Shown in pieces: positions 17,342 through 26,149 of a DNA stretch of 41,845 nucleotides. The stretch covers positions 1-41,845 of the forward strand of contig JACRDC010000107.1 in the NCBI GenBank assembly GCA_016218705.1, in the 5' to 3' direction. The position numbers and the translations under genes are program-made. Position 1 is the stretch's first letter; the number at the start of each line of letters is the position of its first letter. The notes under the pieces were generated by a model, which ran no database searches, was not told the DNA's origin, and saw nothing but the letters and a program-made list of their open reading frames with translations. The stretch is from Desulfarculus sp. (GTDB lineage: Bacteria > Desulfobacterota > Desulfarculia > Desulfarculales > Desulfarculaceae).

Positions 17342-19894
17342 CTAACCCCAGGCGGCCAGGCCCAGGGCGTATTTGGAGTTGAGGTCGCCGTGGAAGGGCA
17401 CCACGCGCACCTTTAGCCCCAGGCGTCCGGTGGAGTGGCAGGCGATGCGGCCGCGGAACTCGTAGTGACCGTCGCCGCCGCCGACGGGCTCCATCTGCTG
17501 GGTGTCGCGGGAGGCGAACTGGCCGTCGGCGTTCAGGGGGCCGAAATAGATGTCGCAGGCCACGTCATCGGGGGTGAGCCCGCCCAGCTTGACCACTGCG
17601 CGCACCTCCAGCTCGTCGCCCCAGGTGAGGTTTTCGGGCATGGGGCTCATCACCTGCTGCACCTCCACCTGGCTCCAGTGCTCCATGATGCGCCGGGTCC
17701 AGGCGCCCAGTTGGCGGGCGCGGGCGAAGCCGTCCTGGGCCAGACTGTTGAAGCGCAGGGCGGCGGGCAGGTAGGACTCATCGGTGTAGTCCTCCAGCAT
17801 GCGGTGGGTGTTGAAGACCGGGCAGAGCTGCCTGAGGCTCTTCTTCATGTAGGCGATCCAGCGCCGGGGCAGGCCGTCCTCGGCGCGGTCGTAGAAGGCC
17901 GGGGCCACCTCGTTCTCCAGGGTGCGGTAAAGGGCGCGGGCCTCCACTTGGTCCTGGAGGTACTCGTCCTCGTACTGCTCGCCGGCGCCGATGGCCCAGC
18001 CCAGGCCGGGCTCGAAGCCCTCGTCCCACCAGCCGTCCAGGATGGAGAGGTTCAGCGCGCCGTTGGCGGCGGCCTTCATGCCGCTGGTGCCGCAGGCTTC
18101 CAGGGGCCGGCGGGGGTTGTTGAGCCACACGTCGGCGCCTTGCACCAGGTAGCGGGCCACGTTGATGTCATAGTCCTCGATGAAGACCATGTGCTGCCGA
18201 AAGCGCGGCTCCTGGCTGGTGGCCACGATGCGGCGTATGAACTCCTTGCCCTCGTTGTCCTTGGGGTGGGCCTTGCCGGCGAAGATGAACTGCACCGGCC
18301 GCTTGGCGTCGCCCACCAGGCGGGCCAGGCGGTCGGGGTCCTGCAAGATCATCACCGCGCGCTTGTAGGTGGCGAAGCGCCGGGCGAAGACCACGGTAAG
18401 CGCCTCGGCGTTGAGCACCTCGGCGGCCTGCCTGAGGGTCTCGGCGGATGCCCCCCGGCGCTTGAGCTGCTCCACCAGGCGGGCGCGCACGTAGGCCACG
18501 CAGCGGGCGCGGCGGCGCTCGTGGGCGCGCCACAGCTCGCCGTCGGGTATCTGGTCAATCAGCCGCCACACGGCCTGGGAGTCGGGGTCCTCCATCCAGG
18601 CCGGCCCCAGGTAGCGGTAGTAGAGGTAGGCCATGTCGCCGCTGATCCAACTGGGGATGTGCACGCCGTTGGTGATGGCGCTGATGGGCACGTCCTCCAG
18701 GGGGAAGTGGGGATAGACGTCCTGCCACATCTGGCGGCTGACCTTGCCGTGCAACTGGCTGACGCCGTTGTTGGCCGCCGACAGGCGCAAGGCCAGCACG
18801 GTCATGCAGAAGGGTTCCTGCTGGTCGTGGGGGTGGGTGCGGCCATAGGCCAGGAGGACCGGCAGGCTGATGCCCAACTCGCGCACGTAGCCCTGGAAGT
18901 GGCGGCGCACCAAGTCGGGGTCAAAGTAGTCGTTGCCCGCCGGCACGGGGGTGTGGGTGGTGAAGCAGTTGCTGGTCTTGACCATCTCGCGGGCCTCGTC
19001 AAAGGACAGGCCCTGCTCGGCGCGCAGGATGCGTATGCGCTCCAGGGAGGCGAAGGCGCTGTGGCCCTCGTTCATGTGATAGACGTTGGGCTCGATGCCC
19101 AGGGCCTTGAGGGCGCGCACCCCGCCGATGCCCAGCAGCATCTCCTGGCGGATGCGCATCTCGGTGTCGCCGCCGTAGAGCTGATGGGTCAGGGCGCGCA
19201 GGTCGGCGGGGTTCTGCTCGATGTTGGCGTCCATGAGGTAGAGGGGCACCCGGCCCACCTTGACCAGCCACAGCCGGGCCACCAGGGGCCGGCCCTCGAT
19301 GTCCACGCTGATGGAAACCTCGTGGCCCTGGCCGTCGCGCACCAGGGTCATGGGCATGTTCCAGAAGTCGTTGGCGTGGTAGCGCTCCTGCTGCCAGCCG
19401 TCGGGGTTGAGGTACTGGCTGAAGTAGCCCTGGCGGTAGGCCAGGCCCAAGGCCACCAGGGGCAGGTTCAGGTTGCTGGCGCTTTTGAGGTGGTCGCCGC
19501 TGAGCATGCCCAGGCCGCCGGAGTAGATGGGCAGGCAGTCGGCCAGGCCATATTCGGCCGAGAAGTAGGCGATCCTGAAGTTGTCGGGGGAGCGGCCGGC
19601 CAGGAAGGGGCAGTCGCTGGCCTTGAGGTAGTCGTCCAACAGGCCCACCACGCGCTCCAGTTGGGCCACGAAGCCGCTGTCCTTGGCCAGGACCTCCAGG
19701 CGTTCCTGGCTGATCTGGTTCAATAGCATCAGGGGGTTGTGCGAGACCTGCGACCACAGCCGGGCCTCCATGCGCTGGAACAGCTCCACGGCCTCGGGGT
19801 TCCAGGTGAACCAGAGGTTGCCCGCCAGGCGCCCCAGGGGTAGCAGTTGGGGGGGTAGGCTGGGCTTGACCTTGAAACTCAAGCTGGGTTGCAC
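17342..19894 (-). CDS. glgP: Alpha-glucan (glycogen/maltodextrin) phosphorylase, GT35
   Basis: An 850-residue phosphorylase of the shorter bacterial/archaeal type, with the N-terminal DUF3417 region ([21 protein letters not shown] at about 21-41). It then has [64 protein letters not shown] and the pyridoxal-phosphate site [16 protein letters not shown] with Lys607. It releases glucose 1-phosphate from alpha-1,4-glucans in the cytoplasm. The C-terminal 120 residues form the usual beta-rich extension. The start is GTG 19894, with a perfect AGGAGG nine bases upstream. It is alone on its strand; the divergent glycosyltransferase starts 178 bp away. Confidence 0.96.
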   Translation of the reverse strand: MQPSLSFKVKPSLPPQLLPLGRLAGNLWFTWNPEAVELFQRMEARLWSQVSHNPLMLLNQISQERLEVLAKDSGFVAQLERVVGLLDDYLKASDCPFLAGRSPDNFRIAYFSAEYGLADCLPIYSGGLGMLSGDHLKSASNLNLPLVALGLAYRQGYFSQYLNPDGWQQERYHANDFWNMPMTLVRDGQGHEVSISVDIEGRPLVARLWLVKVGRVPLYLMDANIEQNPADLRALTHQLYGGDTEMRIRQEMLLGIGGVRALKALGIEPNVYHMNEGHSAFASLERIRILRAEQGLSFDEAREMVKTSNCFTTHTPVPAGNDYFDPDLVRRHFQGYVRELGISLPVLLAYGRTHPHDQQEPFCMTVLALRLSAANNGVSQLHGKVSRQMWQDVYPHFPLEDVPISAITNGVHIPSWISGDMAYLYYRYLGPAWMEDPDSQAVWRLIDQIPDGELWRAHERRRARCVAYVRARLVEQLKRRGASAETLRQAAEVLNAEALTVVFARRFATYKRAVMILQDPDRLARLVGDAKRPVQFIFAGKAHPKDNEGKEFIRRIVATSQEPRFRQHMVFIEDYDINVARYLVQGADVWLNNPRRPLEACGTSGMKAAANGALNLSILDGWWDEGFEPGLGWAIGAGEQYEDEYLQDQVEARALYRTLENEVAPAFYDRAEDGLPRRWIAYMKKSLRQLCPVFNTHRMLEDYTDESYLPAALRFNSLAQDGFARARQLGAWTRRIMEHWSQVEVQQVMSPMPENLTWGDELEVRAVVKLGGLTPDDVACDIYFGPLNADGQFASRDTQQMEPVGGGDGHYEFRGRIACHSTGRLGLKVRVVPFHGDLNSKYALGLAAWG

Positions 19895-20071
19895 GGCTCT
19901 TTACCTCCTGGGATGCAGGGGGGCCTGGAGGGACCAACGCGGGAATTATCCACAGACACACGGTTCATTTTTGCCCCAATCGCCGGCGCTTTGCAAGAGC
20001 GCTTCTTGTCATGGCGCCCTCCAGCGAGGTCTGGGGCGGCCCTGTGCTATGCTGGGGCCTTGAGGCGGGGA

Positions 20072-21286
20072 ATGAAAGGTTCAGCTTTGCCGATGGCCTC
20101 CCAAAAGCCATCCCACAACTCCTTGCGCGTGCTCATGCTGCACGAGCGCCTCTCGGCCCGGGGCGGGGCCGACCGCCATCTCATCGCCATCCTGCATCAT
20201 CTGCAAGGCCGCGCCGAGACGCTGTTGGCCGTGGGGCATGACGACCAGAGCCTGCCCCCTGGGGAGCGCCCCGGCCTGGGACCGTGGGTCAGGCAAAAGG
20301 GCCTGGAGCGAGGCGGCCTTAACGGGCGCGGCGGCCAGGGGGTGGTCAGGCGCCTCAAAGGCCTCATCGCCGATTGCCGGCCCCACGTGCTCCACCTGCA
20401 CAACGTCATGGACCCGGCGCTCATGGAAGTTGCCGCCGCCACGGGGCGCGCCCTGATGACCGTGCAAGACCACCGCGTCTTCTGCCCCGGCCTGGGCAAG
20501 CTCACGCCCACGGGGGCCGTCTGCCAAACCCCCCTGGGCCAGGGCTGCCTGGCCTGCTTCGACGACCAGGACTATGGCCGCCGCCTCATTGACCTTACCC
20601 GCCGCCGCCTCGAGGCCCTTAAGGGACTGCGCCTGGTGCTGGTGCTTTCGCGCTACATGGCCGCCGAGCTCATGGCCGTGGGCCTAGACCCGGGGCGCAT
20701 CCAGGTGCTGCCGCCTTTTGTGCAAGGCCTGGAGCCTCCCGCCCAGCCCCAGGCCCAGACCCACCATCTGCTGGCCTGCCGCCTGGTGGAGCGCAAGGGC
20801 GTGGCCGTGGCCTGCCGGGCGGCGGTATTGCCGCGCGATGATCTGCCCCTGGTGGTGGCCGGCGACGGCCCCCTGGCCCCGGAGGTGGCGCGCCTGGCCG
20901 CCGCCCACCCCCAGCGTCTGCGCTACTTCGGCTGGGCCGGCCGTCAGCAGATGGGCCGGCTTCTGGCCGGGGCGGCCAGCCTGTGGCTGCCCAGCCTGTG
21001 GGCCGAGCCCTTTGGCATCGCCGGCCTGGAGGCCCTGGCCCTGGGGGTGCCGGTGGTGGCCTCCCGGGTGGGCGGCGTGGAGGACTGGCTGCGCCACGGC
21101 GTCAACGGCCTCTTGCTGCCCCCGGGCGACGCGCCAGCCCTGGCGGAGGCCGCCGCCCGCCTGGCCGGGCCCGAGGGCCGGCGCCTGGGCGCCGCCGGCG
21201 CGGCTGGCGTAGCCGCCCATTTCGGGCATAATGGACTCATGGAACGCTTGCTGGCACATTACCGCGCCGTGGCGGACGGGGCATGA
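20072..21286 (+). CDS. GT4-family glycosyltransferase
   Basis: A 404-residue GT-B glycosyltransferase. The N-terminal half opens with LRVLMLHERLSARGGADRHL (acceptor domain, glycine-rich loop) and has a CPGLGK...C...CLACF cysteine cluster in the middle (around 135-165), a feature of some GT4 enzymes. The C-terminal half has LVERKGVAVACRAAV, VVAGDGPL, RYFGWAGRQQMGRLLAGA and the nucleotide-sugar motif WAEPFGIAGLEALALGVPVVAS with its E-x7-E spacing. It probably adds a sugar to a cell-surface glycan or lipid carrier; donor and acceptor are unknown. ATG 20072 follows GAGGCGGGGA; ATG 20093 is an alternative. Its stop overlaps the next gene (ATGA). Confidence 0.9.
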   Translation: MKGSALPMASQKPSHNSLRVLMLHERLSARGGADRHLIAILHHLQGRAETLLAVGHDDQSLPPGERPGLGPWVRQKGLERGGLNGRGGQGVVRRLKGLIADCRPHVLHLHNVMDPALMEVAAATGRALMTVQDHRVFCPGLGKLTPTGAVCQTPLGQGCLACFDDQDYGRRLIDLTRRRLEALKGLRLVLVLSRYMAAELMAVGLDPGRIQVLPPFVQGLEPPAQPQAQTHHLLACRLVERKGVAVACRAAVLPRDDLPLVVAGDGPLAPEVARLAAAHPQRLRYFGWAGRQQMGRLLAGAASLWLPSLWAEPFGIAGLEALALGVPVVASRVGGVEDWLRHGVNGLLLPPGDAPALAEAAARLAGPEGRRLGAAGAAGVAAHFGHNGLMERLLAHYRAVADGA

Positions 21287-21624
21287 GCGGGCCGGGGCAG
21301 CCCGGGGCCACCGGCCCCCAGGCCCAGCACCTGCGCCAGGTCTATGAGGCCCTGCTGGTGGCCCAGGCCCGGCTCATCGCGGCCATGGGCCTGAGCGAGC
21401 TGGACCCCCGCCTGGCCCCGGCCCGGGAGGAGGCCCGGCGCCACTTTTTGCGGGCCTGGCCCCGGGCCATCAAGCGCGGCCTGGCCAAGGAGCCTCCGGG
21501 CGCCGCCGACCTCTACCTGTGCTGCCTGGCCCGGGGCCTGAGCCGCCAGGGGCTCTCGCCGCCGCCGGAACTCTTGCCCGCCGAGGGCGTGTACTTTGCC
21601 CTGGCCGCCGAGATGCTCTCATGA
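21283..21624 (+). CDS. Unknown 113-residue protein coupled to the glycosyltransferase
   Basis: I do not recognise a family. The protein is helical, rich in Ala, Leu, Pro and Arg, with no signal peptide or membrane segment. Its start ATG overlaps the glycosyltransferase stop and its own stop overlaps the start of the next gene, both as ATGA, so three proteins are made from coupled frames. The coding bias matches the neighbours, which supports a real gene. A helper role in the same glycan step is a guess from position only. Confidence 0.7.
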   Translation: MSGPGQPGATGPQAQHLRQVYEALLVAQARLIAAMGLSELDPRLAPAREEARRHFLRAWPRAIKRGLAKEPPGAADLYLCCLARGLSRQGLSPPPELLPAEGVYFALAAEMLS

Positions 21625-21956
21625 TCCGCCTGCGTCTCTTTGGCCTCTCCAGCCTGTACGGCGACCCCGTGGCCCCGGTGCAGAAGGCCCCGGCCCGCCT
21701 GGGCTGGCAGGCCTGGTTCCGCGACCTGGACCAGGTGGCCGAGGAGTCCCTGAGCGGCCAGGAACTTCTGCTGCGCGCCCGGGGGGTCTGGGCCGTGGAG
21801 CCCCAGGAGGTGGCCTCGGTGGTGGCCCGCCATGGCCGCCTGGCCGTGGGTCCCCAGGGCGATCTCCTGGTGGAGTGCCTGGACCAGGGCGCTGCCCAGG
21901 CCCTGGCCAGCGAGCTGCGCCGGCGCTTCGGCGGGCAGGTGCTGCTGGCCCCGTGA
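21621..21956 (+). CDS. Unknown 111-residue protein, third gene of the glycosyltransferase unit
   Basis: No family recognised. It has a mixed alpha/beta pattern: strand-like MIRLRLFGLSSLYG, a middle with LLLRARGVWAVEPQEVASVVARHG and a closing LASELRRRFGGQVLLAP. No signal peptide, membrane segment or metal motif is seen. The ATG at 21621 overlaps the preceding stop (ATGA); a longer frame upstream is contained in the preceding gene and is not used. The next gene, a universal stress protein, is separated by 114 bp with its own -10-like box. Confidence 0.7.
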   Translation: MIRLRLFGLSSLYGDPVAPVQKAPARLGWQAWFRDLDQVAEESLSGQELLLRARGVWAVEPQEVASVVARHGRLAVGPQGDLLVECLDQGAAQALASELRRRFGGQVLLAP

Positions 21957-22009
21957 CCCTGCTCCCCGCCTCCCCGCGCAAACACTACCCCACCCGCCGC
22001 CACCTGGCA

Positions 22010-22015
22010 TATAAT
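22010..22015 (+). promoter_or_regulatory. Probable -10 box of the universal stress protein gene
   Basis: A perfect TATAAT in otherwise GC-rich sequence, 56 bp before the ATG. No good -35 (TTGACA-like) lies 16-18 bp upstream, so an activator may be needed. Confidence 0.4.
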
Positions 22016-22070
22016 CGAGCCAAGGATCGAGACCAGTCCTGATGGGGGGACCCTACCGCGAAGGTGGCAC

Positions 22071-22544
22071 ATGGCACTTTTCAGCCATATCGTCTGTTGC
22101 AGCGATTTCTCGCCCCAGGCCGAGACGGCCCTAGAGGCGGCCACGGAGCAGGCCCGCCGCGACGGCGCCCGCCTGACCCTCTTGCACGTGGTGCTGCCCG
22201 GCGCCCCGCTCTTGCCCGGCGACAAGCCCCACGCCGCCGACCGCCTGCCCGATCAGGAGATCGTCCATCGCCTGACCACCTACATGCGCGAGCGCTACGG
22301 CCAGTGCCTGCAAGGCCTGGACTGGCGCCCGGTGCTCAGGCGCGGCCACCCCAGCGAGGAGATACTGGCCCAACTCCAGGAAAGCAACGCCGACCTGGTG
22401 GTCCTGGGCTCCCAGGGGCTCTCGGGCATGGGCCTGGTGCTCCTGGGCTCGGTGGCCGAGCGCGTCAGCCGCCGCGCCCCCTGCACCTGCCTCATCATCA
22501 GGCGGGCCGCCAGCCGCGGGCCGGGTGCCCCCGGCGGGGCATAA
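22071..22544 (+). CDS. Universal stress protein, UspA family, ATP-binding type
   Basis: A 157-residue Usp domain. It opens FSHIVCCSDFSPQAETAL, has the LTLLHVV strand and ADLVVLGSQGLSGMG, and ends with GSVAERVSRRAPCTCLII. The G-x2-G-x9-G-S/T nucleotide motif is complete (GSQG...LLGS), so ATP binding is expected. Roles in this family are broad stress survival functions; a specific one cannot be given. The last residues (about GPGAPGGA) and the TAA lie inside repeat R1 copy c, so the C-terminal tail seems to be supplied by the repeat. The start has AAGGTGG just before it. Confidence 0.93.
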   Translation: MALFSHIVCCSDFSPQAETALEAATEQARRDGARLTLLHVVLPGAPLLPGDKPHAADRLPDQEIVHRLTTYMRERYGQCLQGLDWRPVLRRGHPSEEILAQLQESNADLVVLGSQGLSGMGLVLLGSVAERVSRRAPCTCLIIRRAASRGPGAPGGA

Positions 22545-22600
22545 ACGGGCCGGGCGGCGTGGTGGCAAGTACATAGGCCGCCGGCTCCCGCCGAGGGGCC
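22524..22600 (-). repeat. GC-rich interspersed repeat R1, copy c (inverted)
   Basis: Read on the minus strand it has CGGCGGGAGCCGGCGGCCTA, then CGGCCCGTTTATGCCCC, in the same order as copies a and b. It includes the 3' end and stop of the universal stress gene. Confidence 0.6.
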
Positions 22601-22652
22601 GTCAAAAACCATACCCAGCGGGGCATCCACCTCACCGCGCCAATATGGGCCA

Positions 22653-22680
22653 GGCGGGCTTTATGCCCGCCCCTCTTGTT
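22653..22680 (+). terminator. Possible terminator before selB
   Basis: GGCGGGC (22653-22659) pairs with GCCCGCC (22665-22671) around TTTAT, followed by CCTCTTGTT. The stem is good and the T-tract broken. It ends 44 bp before selB. Confidence 0.45.
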
Positions 22681-22724
22681 GATAAACTAGGCGCCATACC
22701 CAGCAACCCCCCGGAGGCGCGGCC

Positions 22725-24629
22725 ATGAAGCAGATCGTCCTGGGCACCGCCGGCCACATAGACCATGGCAAGACCTCGCTCGTCAAGGCGCTCACCGGCA
22801 CCGACACCGACCGCCTCAAGGAAGAAAAGGCGCGCGGCATCACCATCGAGCTGGGCTTCGCCTTTTTGGACCTGCCCTCGGGCCAGCGTCTGGGCATCGT
22901 GGACGTGCCCGGCCACGAGAAGTTCGTCAAGAACATGGTGGCCGGGGCCACGGGCATTGACCTGGTGGCGCTGGTCATCGCCGCCGACGAGGGCGTCATG
23001 CCCCAGACCCGCGAGCACCTGGACATCTGCACCCTCCTGGGCGTGCGCACCGGCCTGGTGGTGCTGACCAAGATAGACATGGTGGACGAGGAGTGGCTGG
23101 GCCTGGTGCAGGAGGACGTGGCCGAGTACCTGGCGGGCACCTTCCTGGCCGGCGCGCCCATCGTGCCCGTCTCCTCGGTCAGCGGCCAGGGCCTGCCCGA
23201 GCTGGTCAAGGTGCTGGACGAGATGGTGGCCGGCCTTCAGGAGCGCCCGGCCTTTGGCCCCTGGCGCCTGCCCGTGGACCGCGTCTTCACCATGAAGGGC
23301 TTCGGCACCGTCATCACCGGCACCGCCGTGGGCGGGGCCATCGCCATCGGCCAGGAGGTGGAGATCTACCCCCGCGACGTCACCGCCAAGGTACGCGGCC
23401 TGCAAGTGCACAACCAGGAGGTGCAAGAGGCCCGCCGGGGCCAGCGCACGGCCATCAACCTGCAAGGCGTGGAAAAGGCCGTCATCGAGCGCGGCGACGT
23501 GGTGGCCAGCCCGGGCTCGCTCAGGCCCTCCCTGTGGGTGGACCTGGAGTGCGCGGCCTTGAAGGACATGCAGCGGCCCCTCAAGCACCGCGCGCCGGTG
23601 CGCCTGCACACCGGTACCGGCGAGACCATGGGCCGGGTGATGTTCCTGGACCGCGACGACCTGAAGCCCGGCGAGCACTGCTACTGCCAGGTGCGCCTGG
23701 AGGCCCCCGTGGCGGTGATGGCCGGCGACCGCTACGTGCTGCGCTCCTACTCGCCGGTGGCCACCGTGGCCGGCGGCATTGTCCTGCACCCCCACCCGGG
23801 GCGCCACAAGCGCCGGCGGCCCGAGATCATCGCCGACCTGGCCACCCTGGAGCAAGGCACCCCCGCCCAGCGCATCGCCGTGCACGCCCGCCTGTCCGGC
23901 GAGGCCGGCATCAGCGCCCACGACCTGGAGCGCCTGGTGCCCCTGCCGGCCAAGGAGCTGGAGCGCCTCTTGGCCGACATGCTCAACAAACAGGAGCTGG
24001 TGCGCTTCGACAAGGAGGGCGGCCGCATGATCGCCCGCCCGGTGCAGGATGAGTTGGCCGCCCAGGCCATCACCCTGCTGACCGAGTTCCACGCCAGCCA
24101 GCCCCTGCGCCCCGGCATGAGCCGCGAGGAGTTTCGCCAGCGCCTGAGCCCCGGCATGGAGGCCAGGCTATTCGCCCACCTCTTGCGCAAGCTCTCCGAC
24201 GAGGGCAAGCTCATCGCCGACAAGGACCTCCTGAGGCTACCCGACCACCAGGTGCGCCTGGCCGGCGGGGCCATGGCCCTGCGCGCCCGCCTGGAGCAGG
24301 CCTACGCCCAGGGCGGGCTCACCCCGCCCTTGTTCAAGGAAGTGACCGAGAAGGAGGACAAGAAGGAGGCCAAGCAGGTCTTGCAGGTGCTCCTCAACGA
24401 GGGCGTGCTGGTCAAGCTCAAGGAGGACCTCTACTACCACGCCGAGGCCCTTAACGAGATCAAGGCCCGCCTGAAGGCCTACTTCGAAAGCCACGAGCGC
24501 ATCGGGGCCCAGCAGTTCAAGGAGATCACCGGCCTGTCGCGCAAGTACCTCATCCCGCTCCTGGAGCACTTCGACGCCACCCAGGTGACGATAAGGGTCG
24601 GCGACGAAAGGGTGCTGCGCAAGAAGTAG
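22725..24629 (+). CDS. selB: Selenocysteine-specific translation elongation factor SelB
   Basis: A 634-residue translational GTPase. G1 is GHIDHGKT (10-17), G2 region [14 protein letters not shown]3 [13 protein letters not shown]4 TKID. Domains II and III follow ([21 protein letters not shown]). The C-terminal half consists of winged-helix units that bind the SECIS hairpin (for example [40 protein letters not shown], placed at about 595-634). It delivers Sec-tRNA to UGA codons. Its presence implies selenoproteins and selA/selC/selD elsewhere; none were found in this window. The ATG at 22725 follows GGAGG. Confidence 0.97.
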   Translation: MKQIVLGTAGHIDHGKTSLVKALTGTDTDRLKEEKARGITIELGFAFLDLPSGQRLGIVDVPGHEKFVKNMVAGATGIDLVALVIAADEGVMPQTREHLDICTLLGVRTGLVVLTKIDMVDEEWLGLVQEDVAEYLAGTFLAGAPIVPVSSVSGQGLPELVKVLDEMVAGLQERPAFGPWRLPVDRVFTMKGFGTVITGTAVGGAIAIGQEVEIYPRDVTAKVRGLQVHNQEVQEARRGQRTAINLQGVEKAVIERGDVVASPGSLRPSLWVDLECAALKDMQRPLKHRAPVRLHTGTGETMGRVMFLDRDDLKPGEHCYCQVRLEAPVAVMAGDRYVLRSYSPVATVAGGIVLHPHPGRHKRRRPEIIADLATLEQGTPAQRIAVHARLSGEAGISAHDLERLVPLPAKELERLLADMLNKQELVRFDKEGGRMIARPVQDELAAQAITLLTEFHASQPLRPGMSREEFRQRLSPGMEARLFAHLLRKLSDEGKLIADKDLLRLPDHQVRLAGGAMALRARLEQAYAQGGLTPPLFKEVTEKEDKKEAKQVLQVLLNEGVLVKLKEDLYYHAEALNEIKARLKAYFESHERIGAQQFKEITGLSRKYLIPLLEHFDATQVTIRVGDERVLRKK

Positions 24630-24700
24630 ACCGCCGCGCCTGACGGCGGCCCCCAACCCGGCCCCCCGGGGCCACGCCCCTTGACCAGGATGACCTTGGC

Positions 24701-26002
24701 ATGCTCCGCCGTCTCCAAGCACTGCTCTGGCTGGCCCTGACAGCCTGTGGCCTCGTCCTCACCTGCGCCACCGCCCAGGCCGCCCAGCCGGCGGTCAAGG
24801 TGGGCGTGCTGGCCAACTCCGGCGTGCCCCGCTGCCTGGAGCAGTGGTCCCCCACGGTGCAGTATCTCAACGAAAAGATACTCGGCCATGCCTTCAGCCT
24901 GGTCTGCCTGGAGTTCGGCGAGGTGGGCCAAGCGGTGCGGCATGGGCGCGTGGATTTCCTGCTGGCCAACCCCTCCATCGCCACCGAGCTGGCCGGTTTG
25001 GGGGTGAGCCCCATCGCCACCATCAAGAAGCCCGGCTCCTACTCGGTCTTCGCCGGGGTGATCTTCTGCCGGGCCGACCGCGCCGACATCGCCTCCCTGG
25101 CCGACCTCAAGGGCAAGACCTTCATGGCCGTGGACCCCCAGTCCTTCGGCGGCTGGCGCATGGCCTGGCGCGAGCTGCGCCAGGCCGGCCTGGACCCCCT
25201 GAAAGACTTCAGGCAACTGCGCTTCGGCGGCTATCAGGAAAGCGTGCCCCTGGCGGTGCTGGCCGGGGAGGTGGACGCCGGCACGGCGCGCAGCGGCGTA
25301 CTGGAGCGCCTGGAGCGGGCAGGCCAGCTCAAGATCAGCGATCTGCGCATACTCAACCCCCGCATCAGCGATCAACTGCCCCTGCTACACTCCACCCGCC
25401 TCTACCCCGAGTGGCCCCTGTCCCGGCTGGGGCACACCTCGGCCGAGCTGGCCGAGAAGGTGGCCGTGGCCCTCTTGAGCATGCCCGCCGACGCCCAGGC
25501 CAGCCGCGCCGCCGGCCATGCCGGCTGGACCACGCCCGAAAACTACTTGCCGGTGCGCGACCTCTTGCGCGAGCTTCGGCTGGGGCCCTATCAGGACCTG
25601 GGCGAGTTCACCCTGGAGGACGTGCTGCAACGCTACTGGCCCATGCTCTCGGTCTCGGCCCTGCTGTTTTTGAGCATGGCCCTGTCCACCGCCCTGGCGC
25701 TGCGCCTCAACCGCAAGATACGCCTGGCCCACCAGGCCACCCTGGCCGAGATGGAGCGGCGGCGCCAGGCCGAACAGGAGCGCGAGCGCCTGCTGGGCGA
25801 ATTGCAGGCAGCCCTGGCCAACGTCAAGAAGCTCAGCGGGCTTTTGCCCATCTGCGCAGGCTGCAAGAGGATACGCGACGACCAGGGCCAGTGGCAGCGG
25901 CTGGAGAAGTACCTGGAACAGAAATCCGAGGCCCAGTTCTCCCACGGCATCTGCCCCGAGTGCGCCGCCCGGCTCTATCCTGATTTGTTCAAAAAGAAAT
26001 AG
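24701..26002 (+). CDS. TtrS-like periplasmic-binding membrane receptor ending in a Cys4 motif, no kinase
   Basis: A 433-residue protein. A signal peptide (about 1-28) is followed by a PhnD/TtrS-type substrate-binding domain (about 32-290: VKVGVLANSG, VQYLNEK, DFLLANPSIATELA, SLADLKGKTFMAVDPQSFGGW, GEVDAGTARSGVLE). A membrane segment lies at about 315-336 and a charged coiled coil at 337-375. It then ends in LLPICAGCKRIRDDQGQW and a final ICPEC, with Cys385, Cys388, Cys418 and Cys421. In TtrS the same sensor module leads into HisKA and HATPase; here both are missing and the frame simply stops. The Cys4 ending is known from the ends of some two-component and PAS/GAF proteins and probably binds zinc. 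How the signal leaves this protein is not evident. Confidence 0.85.
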   Translation: MLRRLQALLWLALTACGLVLTCATAQAAQPAVKVGVLANSGVPRCLEQWSPTVQYLNEKILGHAFSLVCLEFGEVGQAVRHGRVDFLLANPSIATELAGLGVSPIATIKKPGSYSVFAGVIFCRADRADIASLADLKGKTFMAVDPQSFGGWRMAWRELRQAGLDPLKDFRQLRFGGYQESVPLAVLAGEVDAGTARSGVLERLERAGQLKISDLRILNPRISDQLPLLHSTRLYPEWPLSRLGHTSAELAEKVAVALLSMPADAQASRAAGHAGWTTPENYLPVRDLLRELRLGPYQDLGEFTLEDVLQRYWPMLSVSALLFLSMALSTALALRLNRKIRLAHQATLAEMERRRQAEQERERLLGELQAALANVKKLSGLLPICAGCKRIRDDQGQWQRLEKYLEQKSEAQFSHGICPECAARLYPDLFKKK

Positions 26003-26082
26003 GGCGGAGTCTAGAAGCAGCCGCCAGGCGGCGTGGCAATCTCTTGTTGATTACCTAGCGCATGGCGGGTCATGATAACCTC

Positions 26083-26103
26083 CGGCGGCGAGAAGCCGCC
26101 GGG
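26083..26103. repeat. Short perfect hairpin upstream of the pentapeptide gene
   Basis: CCGGCGGC and GCCGCCGG pair around GAGAA at about 26083-26103. There is no T-tract; it could be a weak terminator of the receptor gene or a leader hairpin of the pentapeptide-repeat gene. Confidence 0.4.
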
Positions 26104-26149
26104 GGTTCGTGCCTTGGCGCGGGTATTAGCGGGGAGGCGGGAAGATTAC

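Noticed and set aside
17435-19726. Plus-strand open frame opposite glgP
   Set aside because: Composition is typical of antisense frames; the phosphorylase motifs on the minus strand are complete.
22545-24700. selC tRNA or selenoprotein gene next to selB
   Set aside because: No tRNA-like cloverleaf and no gene interrupted by an in-frame UGA could be seen around selB.
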